Part shown: in pieces, positions 1 through 5,580 of the stretch
Layout of the letters: each line of letters opens with the position of its first letter
How positions within the stretch are numbered: the stretch's first letter is position 1
DNA from: an uncultured Clostridia bacterium
GTDB lineage: Bacteria; Bacillota_A; Clostridia; Christensenellales; CAG-138
Assembly: GCA_947302865.1 (NCBI GenBank)
Contig: CAMYWS010000088.1
Coordinates: forward strand, 1-5,580
Direction: 5' to 3'
Length of the DNA stretch: 5,580 nt
The notes under the pieces: generated by a model
What the model was told of the DNA's origin: nothing
The model's input: only the letters and a program-made list of their open reading frames with translations
Databases searched by the model: none
Program-made: the position numbers and the translations under genes

Positions 1-1100
1 ATTTCGCCACGCAGGACCACGGCATGACGATGCACGACGCGCTCGATCTCTGGCATAAAAAAGCGCAGAAGAGCTCCTGCAACTACGGCTTTCATATGGC
101 GGTTTCGGAGTGGAACGACGCGCGCAAGGCCGAGGTCGACGACATGTTCCGCGCCGGCATTTCCTCGTTCAAGATGTACATGGTCTACGACGCCATGAAG
201 GTCAGCGACGGACAGATCTATGACGCGCAGAAGTTCATCGGCGAACGCGGCGGCGTGATCGGTGTGCATTGCGAAAACTACGACGTGCTGCAGGCGCGCA
301 TCGCGGAGGAGAAGGCGAAGGGGCACATGGATCCGACCGCGCATCCGGTAACCCGTCCGCAGGCGGTCGAAGCCGAAGGCGTGGCGCGGCTGATGCGCAT
401 TGCGGAGCTGTCCGGCTATCCCGCATGGGTGGTGCATCTTTCCACCGCGGACGGACTGGAGGAGGTCCGTCGCGCCAGAAGGCGCGGCGTCGAGGTCTAT
501 GCCGAAACGTGCCCGCAGTATATCTCTCTCGACGTAAAACAGTACGCCGAACCGGACGGCGCAAAGTACGTGATGTCGCCGCCCTTGCGCGAAGCGCGCG
601 ACCGCGCGGCGATCCTTGACGGCATGAAGAGGAAGGATATCGACTTTATCGGCACGGATCACTGCTCGTTCACGATGGCGCAGAAGGCGTTGGGAAAGGA
701 CGATTTTTCTAAGATCCCGAACGGCGGCGCGGGGGTCCAGAACCGCGCGGAGCTCGTCTACACCTTTGCAGTGAAGACCGGCGCGATCACGCCGGAACAG
801 ATGGCGCTGCTTCTCTCCGAACGCGCGGCGAGACTGTTCGGCATGTTTCCGAAAAAAGGCGTTCTCAGAGTCGGCAGCGACGCGGACATCGTTATCTTCG
901 ATCCGAATGACGCGCATACGATCTCGTGGAAGACGAACCTGCACGCCTGCGACAATTCGCCGTATGAGGGTGTGAACACTTTGGGACGCACGCGCGACGT
1001 GATCCTGAACGGCGAGCTTGTCGTGGAAAACGGGGAACTCGTCAGACCGTACTGCGGACAATACGTGTTCCGCAATCCCTCGGAAAGGTACAGACAATGA
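1..1100 (+). CDS. hydA: Dihydropyrimidinase / hydantoinase-family amidohydrolase, 5'-truncated by window edge
   Basis: This is a cyclic-amide hydrolase of the amidohydrolase superfamily (metal-dependent TIM barrel), predicted cytosolic, that opens hydantoin or dihydropyrimidine-like rings. The frame is open from the window edge and reads FATQDHG before the first in-window ATG at 24. That stretch matches the middle of the family, so the ATG is internal and roughly the first 90-100 residues are missing, including the HxH metal motif. Counting from the ATG at 24, visible motifs are SSFKMYM (Lys50, candidate carboxylated metal-bridging Lys), GVHCEN (His82), VVHLS (His138), ETCPQY (161-166), MSPPLR, TDHCSF (catalytic/metal Asp212), NGGAGVQNR, and a C-terminal composite-sandwich strand with GSDADIVIFDP. 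The dihydropyrimidinase MAYK lysine is replaced by Asp (MVYD), as I recall from clostridial and E. coli HyuA-like members. The substrate is therefore uncertain: hydantoin, dihydropyrimidine, or a purine-derived ring such as an allantoin-like compound. Its stop overlaps the next start (ATGA), indicating one operon with a purine deaminase gene. Confidence 0.92.
   Translation, partial: FATQDHGMTMHDALDLWHKKAQKSSCNYGFHMAVSEWNDARKAEVDDMFRAGISSFKMYMVYDAMKVSDGQIYDAQKFIGERGGVIGVHCENYDVLQARIAEEKAKGHMDPTAHPVTRPQAVEAEGVARLMRIAELSGYPAWVVHLSTADGLEEVRRARRRGVEVYAETCPQYISLDVKQYAEPDGAKYVMSPPLREARDRAAILDGMKRKDIDFIGTDHCSFTMAQKALGKDDFSKIPNGGAGVQNRAELVYTFAVKTGAITPEQMALLLSERAARLFGMFPKKGVLRVGSDADIVIFDPNDAHTISWKTNLHACDNSPYEGVNTLGRTRDVILNGELVVENGELVRPYCGQYVFRNPSERYRQ
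1082..1088 (+). promoter_or_regulatory. Ribosome binding site of the mocA-guaD fusion gene
   Basis: GGAAAGG lies 8 nt upstream of the ATG at 1097, inside the last codons of the hydantoinase gene. It supports this start, which overlaps the upstream stop as ATGA, and it suggests translational coupling of the two genes. Confidence 0.7.
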
Positions 1101-2932
1101 AAATCGCACTGGTATTGACGGCTGCCGGCAGCAGCAAGCGCTTCGGCAGCGACAAGCTGGCATATCCGATTGACGGAAAGCCGATGCTTCTGCATGCGCT
1201 GGAACTCTATGAACGGCTGTCCGATCGGTTCGTTTCGCGTACCGTCGTGTTGCGCGCGGGCGCGGAGGAGCGCCGCATGATCGCGGAGCGCATGGAATAC
1301 CGTGTGGCGGAAAACCCCGATCCCGAGCGAGGGATCGCGTCGAGCGTCGTGATCGGCACGGAGGACGCTTCTAAAAGCGATCCGGACGGGATTTTGTACG
1401 CGGTAGGGGATCAGCCCCGCGTGACCGATGCGACCGTTCTGAAACTTCTGGATGCGTTTACAAAGGACCCGACACACATCGTCGCACCGATCGCAAACGA
1501 CAGACGCGGCAATCCGGTGCTGTTCCCGAAGGATCTCATTCCGGAGCTGCTTTCGATCACAGGCGACATCGGCGGCAGCCAGGTGATCGCACGGCATCCG
1601 GAACGGCTCACGACCGTCGAGGTCCCGCTTGCGGAGCTCTATGACATCGACACGCGCGCGGCAAGCGGGGATCGCTACAACGTGCTGCACGGCAACATTC
1701 TGACCGTGCCTGCGCTCGGAAAGCTTGAAGCGGTCAAGGACGGATACATCGTTCTGAATGCCGACGGCGTGATCGAAGGCGTGTTCGAAACGCTGCCCGA
1801 ACGCTTCAAAAAGGGACAGCTTGCGGACTACGGCGACGCGCTCATCATGCAGTCGTTCTGCGATATGCACCTGCACGCGCCGCAGTACCCGATGCTCGGC
1901 ATGGGCATGGATCTGCCGCTTCTGGACTGGCTTAATACCTACACGTTCCGCACAGAGGCGCGGTTTGCCGATACGGACTACGCGCGGATGCACTACCGCC
2001 GGTTTGCGGAACGGCTCATCGGCTACGGCACGACGCGGGTGTGCATGTTCTCCTCGATCCACGCCGACGCGACGCTGGTGTTGATGGAGGAACTCGAACG
2101 CGCGGGCATTTCCGGCTGCGTCGGCAAGGTCAACATGGACCGCAACAGCCCGGATTATTACTGTGAGACGGCGGAGGAGAGCAAGCGCGAAACGCTGCGC
2201 TGGCTTGACGCGTGCGGCCGGTTCACGCAGGTGAAGCCGATCATCACGCCGCGTTTTACGCCGTCCTGCTCGGACGGGCTGATGGAATGGCTCGGCAAGG
2301 TCGCCAACGAACGGAACCTGCCGGTGCAGTCGCATCTTTCCGAGAACACGAGCGAGATCGCGTGGGTTCGTTCGCTGCATCCCGACTGCGCGCAGTATTG
2401 GGAGACGTACGCAAAATACGGTCTCTGGAAGCAGGATACGCTGATGGCGCACTGCGTGCACAGCGATGAACGCGAGCGCGCCGCGATCAGGGAACACGGC
2501 GTGACCGTCGTGCACTGCGCGGACTCGAATACGAATCTTTCGAGCGGCGTCGCGCCGATCCGCACGATGCTCGACGAAGGGCTGAAAGTGGTCTTGGGCA
2601 GCGATATCGCGGGCGGCGCGCATCTTTCCATGCTGAACGTGATCCAGATGTCGATCCGCGCATCCAAGTATAAGCGCATCGAAAGCGGCTGGCAGACGCC
2701 GTTCCTTTCCGTCGCGGAGGGGTACTATCTCGGCACCACCGCAGGCGCGCTGTATTTCGGCGCAAAGCCGGGCTTTCAGAAGGGCGACAAGCTTCACGCC
2801 GTGGTCATCGATGACCGCGAATACCCGGATACGGCGCGGCTGACGCTGCGCGAACGGTTCGACCGCGCGGTTTACATTGCCGAGCCGAAGGACATCGTTG
2901 CGGTCTACGGCGAGGGAAAACGGTTAAAATAA
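1097..2932 (+). CDS. guaD: Fusion protein: MocA/YgfJ-like molybdenum cofactor nucleotidyltransferase + guanine deaminase
   Basis: One 611-residue frame holds two complete enzymes. Residues 1-190 are an NTP_transf_3 (MobA/MocA-like) domain: the nucleotide loop LTAAGSSKRFGSDK (7-20), metal-binding GDQP (104-107), RGNPVLFP (137-144), TGDIGG (155-160) and DIDT (183-186). AAG rather than AGG in the loop, and the RGNPVLFP block, favour the MocA type, which attaches CMP to molybdopterin for xanthine dehydrogenase-family enzymes. Residues from about 194 to 611 are an amidohydrolase-type guanine deaminase, converting guanine to xanthine and ammonia: HGN strand (198-200), metal motif DMHLHAPQ (His258, His260), GKVNMDRNSPDY (343-354), ITPRF (383-387), QSHLSEN (His413, catalytic Glu416), MAHC (His452), HCADSNTNLSSG (473-484) and GSDIAGG (Asp503). 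Both halves have about the normal length of the stand-alone enzymes (190 and 420), and there is almost no linker. No stop or frameshift lies between them. A GTG at 1682 could serve as an internal start giving deaminase alone. It is co-transcribed with the hydantoinase and followed by a terminator. The deaminase assignment is firm; nucleotide choice is inferred. Confidence 0.93.
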   Translation: MKIALVLTAAGSSKRFGSDKLAYPIDGKPMLLHALELYERLSDRFVSRTVVLRAGAEERRMIAERMEYRVAENPDPERGIASSVVIGTEDASKSDPDGILYAVGDQPRVTDATVLKLLDAFTKDPTHIVAPIANDRRGNPVLFPKDLIPELLSITGDIGGSQVIARHPERLTTVEVPLAELYDIDTRAASGDRYNVLHGNILTVPALGKLEAVKDGYIVLNADGVIEGVFETLPERFKKGQLADYGDALIMQSFCDMHLHAPQYPMLGMGMDLPLLDWLNTYTFRTEARFADTDYARMHYRRFAERLIGYGTTRVCMFSSIHADATLVLMEELERAGISGCVGKVNMDRNSPDYYCETAEESKRETLRWLDACGRFTQVKPIITPRFTPSCSDGLMEWLGKVANERNLPVQSHLSENTSEIAWVRSLHPDCAQYWETYAKYGLWKQDTLMAHCVHSDERERAAIREHGVTVVHCADSNTNLSSGVAPIRTMLDEGLKVVLGSDIAGGAHLSMLNVIQMSIRASKYKRIESGWQTPFLSVAEGYYLGTTAGALYFGAKPGFQKGDKLHAVVIDDREYPDTARLTLRERFDRAVYIAEPKDIVAVYGEGKRLK

Positions 2933-2949
2933 CGCATGAAACAAGTTGG

Positions 2950-2988
2950 AAAACACATCCTATCCGAAAAAGGACGGGATGTGTTTTT
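2950..2988 (+). terminator. Rho-independent terminator of the hydantoinase / mocA-guaD unit
   Basis: AAAACACATCC (2950-2960) pairs perfectly with GGATGTGTTTT (2977-2987). A TCC/GGA mini-stem closes a GAAAAA loop at the top, and a T5 run ends at 2988. It begins 18 nt after the TAA of the fusion gene, as expected for a terminator. Unusually, the run of Ts ends exactly at the ATG (2989) of the next gene, so the hairpin also contains that gene's likely ribosome binding region (AAAGGA in the loop, GGGA in the right arm). Confidence 0.85.
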
Positions 2989-3564
2989 ATGTGGACCGCA
3001 AGGATCCTGTTTTCGGCGCTGCTGCTTCACACGGGCGGCGGATGGTTCGACCTGCTGCTGTTCCGACGCGAAAAGATTGCGCTGTTGTGCTGTATACCGG
3101 TCGTGTTCGGGCTGACTTTTATTCCGACGTTCAGAACGCCGTCTGTGCGGCTGTGCTTCGCGCCGTGCGCGTTTGCGCTGCTGACCGCGTTGCTCTGCCC
3201 CACGGATCATCCGTTCGGCGCGCTTTTTGCGGCGCTGTTCGGCGGATTTCTCGGGTGGAAGCTCTGTGACGCGCTGCCGCTGTTCTTCGAACAGGGGTTT
3301 CTGATCGCCGCGCCGACTCTTGTGCTCTGCGTGATCGTATGCCGCGACGCAAACGCAAAGGCGCTCGCGATCGCCGCGGCGCCCTTTGTGATGCTGTTCT
3401 TTCAGATGATCGGGGATTTTATGCTGTTCAAAAGCGCGGTGCTGGAGCTCGGAAGCTTCGACGCGCTCTGCGCGCAGTCAGCGGGACTTCTTGCGCTTCT
3501 TGCCGGCGGGTTTGTGCGCGACCGGGTGAACGGGCTCAGAAGACGCCTGCATGCGTCCGCATAG
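2989..3564 (+). CDS. Small multi-pass membrane protein of unknown family
   Basis: This is a 191-residue, strongly hydrophobic protein that I do not recognise. About six candidate membrane segments can be seen, at roughly residues 30-46, 55-71, 76-92, 103-119, 125-147 and 158-176. A hydrophobic N-terminal stretch (about 5-13) is followed by HTGGGWFD, and the short C-terminal tail is basic (RDRVNGLRRRLHASA). There are many Cys residues but no metal-site pattern, no catalytic motif and no signal-peptidase site. Codon use resembles the neighbours, and the hydrophobic pattern argues for a real gene over the Arg-rich frames on the other strand. The ATG at 2989 is the only reasonable start. It sits directly after a terminator hairpin, with Shine-Dalgarno-like AAAGGA and GGGA inside that hairpin, so expression needs read-through or a promoter I cannot identify. 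Its 3' end overlaps the convergent YibE/F gene by 87 nt. It is likely an inner-membrane protein; function unknown. Confidence 0.72.
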   Translation: MWTARILFSALLLHTGGGWFDLLLFRREKIALLCCIPVVFGLTFIPTFRTPSVRLCFAPCAFALLTALLCPTDHPFGALFAALFGGFLGWKLCDALPLFFEQGFLIAAPTLVLCVIVCRDANAKALAIAAAPFVMLFFQMIGDFMLFKSAVLELGSFDALCAQSAGLLALLAGGFVRDRVNGLRRRLHASA

Positions 3565-4854
3565 CGCGGCGGCGATCAGCGCGGTCAGCGGCACGGCAAG
3601 GATCAGACCGATGCTGCCGGAAACGCCGGTGATGACCTCGTGCGTGATATAGTCGCCGGACAGGATCGCTTTCACGTCCCAGTTGTAATATTTTATGAGG
3701 AGCAGATTGACGAGCGCGCCGCCGGTGAACGCGAGGATCAGCGTGTTCGTCATCGTGCCGACCGCGTCGCGTCCGATGCGCATGCCGCTTTTGAACAATG
3801 CGGAAAAGCGCATGGCGGGATTGACGGCCTTGAGCTCGTTGATCGAGGATGAAATGCTCATCGCGACGTCCATGACCGCGCCGAGCGCGGAAATGATGAT
3901 GCCGGAAACGAACAGCCCGCGGATATTGATCAACGTGCCCTGATACTTCGCCTGGATCAGCGTATCGGTCTCGGCGACGTTGTATTCGAGCCCGTCGAGA
4001 TGCGCGAGCCTGCTTGTGAGCATGGCAAAGAGACAGGCGACGGAAAAGCCCGCGACCGTGCCGAGGATCGCGGAGAGCGTCTTGCGACTCAGCCCGTCGA
4101 GCAGAAGAAAGCAGACGATTGTCATCAGCACGCAGAGGATCAGCGTCAGCGGGATCGCGTAGAATCCCTTCAGCAGCGCGGGAACGAGCAGAAATACCAC
4201 GGCGGCAAGCGTCAGCCCGAGGCCGAGGATGGATCGGAATCCGACCTTTCCGCCGACGAGGACCGTCACGAGCAGAAAGACTGCGACAAGCCCGAACAGC
4301 AGCCATTGGCGGTTGTAGTTCATGACCGAAACGGAGAGGGCGGGTTCCGTATCCGCCGCGGTTTTGCGCGTCGCAAGCAGATACACAAGCAGCGACGTGC
4401 CCTTTTCGGCGTGCTTGTCGAAGAGCTTGCTCATGTAGTTTGTGATCTCAAGCTGCCGCCCCTTGTATTCGCCGGTCGTGATCTCGATCAAAAGCGTCTG
4501 CGAGCCGACGTGCACGTTCTCGGTCGTTTCGTCCTCATGCGAATCGTCCGAAAGCACTTCGAGAACCGTTGCGTAGGCGTAGGATGTCGTATGCAGGACG
4601 TCCGAAGAGTCCGCGTAGTCCTCCGGCAGCTTTCCGGTCTCGAAGAGGATGCGGTTGCTGTCCGCGGCAAGTGCGAGGTGCGAAAAATACACCTGCTTTG
4701 CATCGTCCCGGTCGGCGTTGTACTTTGCGATCGGACGGCGAAGCCACAGCGCAAACAGCACGCCCGCGAGCAGAACGACCGCGACGATCGCGGCGGCGAT
4801 CCACGTTTTCGGCTGCTTCAGCTTGCATTTCAGGTTTTGAAAGCGGGTTTTCAT
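3478..4854 (-). CDS. yibE: YibE/F-family integral membrane protein
   Basis: This is a cytoplasmic-membrane protein of the YibE/F family, whose biochemical role is not established. From the ATG at 4854 it has 458 residues: a basic cytosolic N-terminus, a first membrane anchor (about 18-37), a soluble domain of about 145 residues (38-182), predicted extracytoplasmic, and then about seven membrane segments (184-202, 208-228, 232-252, 260-280, 314-334, 367-387, 407-432). The tail is strongly basic (GKKRKKSR). Family-type blocks are SALGAVMDVAMSISSS (about 322-337), GRDAVGTMTNTLILAFTGG (about 361-379) and the glycine-rich last helix TGVSGSIGL. Another in-frame ATG lies at 4863 (three more residues), but it is embedded in the -10 box of the promoter just upstream, so a transcript from that promoter cannot include it. 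Neither start has a Shine-Dalgarno sequence. The gene converges with the small membrane protein, and its last 28 codons plus stop overlap that gene. Confidence 0.88.
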   Translation of the reverse strand: MKTRFQNLKCKLKQPKTWIAAAIVAVVLLAGVLFALWLRRPIAKYNADRDDAKQVYFSHLALAADSNRILFETGKLPEDYADSSDVLHTTSYAYATVLEVLSDDSHEDETTENVHVGSQTLLIEITTGEYKGRQLEITNYMSKLFDKHAEKGTSLLVYLLATRKTAADTEPALSVSVMNYNRQWLLFGLVAVFLLVTVLVGGKVGFRSILGLGLTLAAVVFLLVPALLKGFYAIPLTLILCVLMTIVCFLLLDGLSRKTLSAILGTVAGFSVACLFAMLTSRLAHLDGLEYNVAETDTLIQAKYQGTLINIRGLFVSGIIISALGAVMDVAMSISSSINELKAVNPAMRFSALFKSGMRIGRDAVGTMTNTLILAFTGGALVNLLLIKYYNWDVKAILSGDYITHEVITGVSGSIGLILAVPLTALIAAALCGRMQASSEPVHPVAHKPAGKKRKKSR

Positions 4855-4861
4855 ATCTGTC

Positions 4862-4891
4862 ATTATACCGTCAACTGCCGTATTCCGTCAA
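4862..4891 (-). promoter_or_regulatory. Sigma-A/sigma-70 promoter of the YibE/F gene
   Basis: On the minus strand, a -35 TTGACG (4886-4891) and a perfect -10 TATAAT (4862-4867) are 18 nt apart. The expected start of transcription is a purine at about 4854-4856, at or within two bases of the ATG at 4854, predicting a leaderless or nearly leaderless mRNA. A second TTGACGG copy (4868-4874) lies in the spacer 17 nt from the first. It may be chance or part of an operator. Confidence 0.7.
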
Positions 4892-4892
4892 G

Positions 4893-4916
4893 AAAAAACG
4901 CCGTCCGAAGACGGCG
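4893..4916 (-). terminator. Rho-independent terminator of the alanine racemase gene
   Basis: Read on the minus strand, CGCCGTC and GACGGCG form a perfect 7-bp stem closed by a stable TTCG tetraloop and followed by T6. It starts 7 nt after the alr stop codon and ends one base before the -35 box of the YibE/F promoter, so it insulates the two genes. Confidence 0.93.
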
Positions 4917-4923
4917 CAGTGTT

Positions 4924-5580
4924 TTACTTTTCGTAGACGCGCGGGACGCGGTCGTTGAAGGAGAGGAGGATCTCGTAGGAGATCGTATTCGCCTTATCCG
5001 CAAGCTCGTCCGCGGTGATGACCTCGTTGCCCTGACGGCCGATGAGGACCGCTTCGTCGCCGATCGCGACGCCCGGGACCTCGGACACGTCGACCATCAT
5101 CTGGTCCATGCAGATCGTGCCGATCTGGGGACAGCGCATGCCGCCGATCAGCACGTCCGTCTTGCCGGTGAGACAGCGCTTGTAGCCGTCGCCGTAGCCG
5201 ATGGGCAGCGTCGCGACCTTCGTGGGACGGGACGCGACGAACCGGAGTCCGTAGCTGACGCCTTCGCCCGCGGGGATCATTTTGAGGTTGCTGATGTAAG
5301 TGATCAGCGACATGACGGGCGTGAGCCCGCTGCCGGGGCTGCGCTTCGCGTCGGGATGGTAGCCGTAGAGCGCGATGCCGAAGCGGACCATGTCGTACTG
5401 CAGCTCGGGATAATCGAGCGTCGCGGCGGAGTTTGCCGCATGCACGATCGGGTGATAGCCGCGCGCGCGGATCCGTGCGACGAACGCGTCGAACCGCTGC
5501 GCCTGCAGATGCGTGAATTCCGGGTCGGCCTCGGACTTCGCAAAGTGCGTGAACACGCCGTCCATCGAAACGTGCGGGCA
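4924..5580 (-). CDS. alr: Alanine racemase, C-terminal part (5' end beyond window)
   Basis: This is a cytosolic PLP-dependent enzyme that interconverts L- and D-alanine for peptidoglycan synthesis. The frame is open to the window edge (CPHVS precedes the in-frame ATG at 5565), and that ATG falls within the family motif GVFTHFA, so it is internal. About 218 residues are present of a usual 370-390; the N-terminal PLP-lysine region is outside the window. Counting from the ATG at 5565, the visible motifs are GVFTHFA (3-9), HAANSAA (42-48), VRFGIALYG (60-68, Arg62 expected to contact the PLP ring nitrogen), EGVSYG (catalytic Tyr105), LPIGYGDGYKR (120-130), ICMDQMMVDV (151-160, active-site Met-Asp) and the C-terminal ISYEIL...RVPRVY (195-211). 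All key C-terminal residues are intact, so it should be active if the N-terminus is complete. A terminator follows directly. No operon partner is visible in the window. Confidence 0.96.
   Translation of the reverse strand, partial: CPHVSMDGVFTHFAKSEADPEFTHLQAQRFDAFVARIRARGYHPIVHAANSAATLDYPELQYDMVRFGIALYGYHPDAKRSPGSGLTPVMSLITYISNLKMIPAGEGVSYGLRFVASRPTKVATLPIGYGDGYKRCLTGKTDVLIGGMRCPQIGTICMDQMMVDVSEVPGVAIGDEAVLIGRQGNEVITADELADKANTISYEILLSFNDRVPRVYEK

Noticed and set aside
24..26. ATG at 24 as true start of the hydantoinase
   Set aside because: The frame stays open to base 3 and encodes FATQDHG, which fits the conserved interior of the family. The N-terminal metal motif would be missing otherwise.
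758..2797. A 679-codon open frame on the minus strand, opposite the hydantoinase and fusion genes
   Set aside because: It is an antisense shadow of GC-rich coding DNA. The translation is His/Arg/Ala-rich low-order sequence without motifs, while the + strand carries two clear enzyme families.
2898..2930. Possible promoter TTGCGG ... TAAAAT for the small membrane protein
   Set aside because: The spacer is 21 nt, both boxes are imperfect, and the bases lie in the end of the fusion gene upstream of a strong terminator.
2936..3115. ATG-started frame of 59 codons (MKQVGKHILSEKG...) just after the fusion gene
   Set aside because: It runs through the terminator hairpin and then turns into Cys/Arg-rich out-of-frame sequence overlapping the membrane-protein gene. 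It has no ribosome binding site.
3536..4306. 256-codon minus-strand frame with Arg/His-rich translation
   Set aside because: It overlaps the YibE/F gene in another frame of the same strand and has no hydrophobic or motif structure; it is a shadow.
4868..4891. Two TTGACGG copies as a repeat element or operator
   Set aside because: Only two 7-base copies are present, one being the -35 box itself; this is too short to call a repeat feature, so it is only mentioned with the promoter.

Overview
The window comes from a GC-rich bacterium. The best guess is a member of the Clostridia (Bacillota), possibly a gut lineage. Three things suggest this: the hydantoinase has the clostridial-type motifs SFKMYM, GVHCEN and TDHCSF; a YibE/F-family membrane protein is present; and the promoter and terminators are compact and of the sigma-A type. 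This placement is inference, because the window holds no rRNA or other marker gene. The DNA is almost fully coding, with five genes and only short gaps.

Left part (1-2932, + strand): two translationally coupled genes of purine or cyclic-amide catabolism. The first is the 3'-terminal three quarters of a dihydropyrimidinase/hydantoinase-family amidohydrolase. Its stop codon overlaps the next start in an ATGA. The second gene is the most notable feature here. It is one uninterrupted 611-residue reading frame that joins a MocA/YgfJ-like molybdopterin nucleotidyltransferase domain (about 1-190) to a complete amidohydrolase-type guanine deaminase (about 194-611). In E. coli the separate counterparts (hyuA, mocA/ygfJ, guaD, with ssnA and xdhD) sit in one purine-degradation region. 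The fusion therefore joins two steps serving one pathway: maturation of the molybdenum cofactor used by xanthine dehydrogenase-type hydroxylases, and production of xanthine from guanine.

Middle part (2933-4891): a strong Rho-independent hairpin ends the catabolic unit. Its T-run directly abuts the ATG of a small multi-pass membrane protein of unknown family (+ strand). That gene converges on, and overlaps tail-to-tail by 87 nt with, a YibE/F-family membrane protein (- strand). The YibE/F gene has a near-consensus promoter whose -10 box overlaps the first possible ATG, so the mRNA is probably leaderless or nearly so and begins at the second ATG.

Right part (4893-5580, - strand): the C-terminal part of an alanine racemase, which makes D-Ala for peptidoglycan, ends in a textbook terminator. 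Its start lies beyond the window edge. The only clear functional unit is the left pair; the membrane proteins and alr look like unrelated housekeeping neighbours. I found no tRNA, rRNA, CRISPR array, insertion sequence or phage feature.
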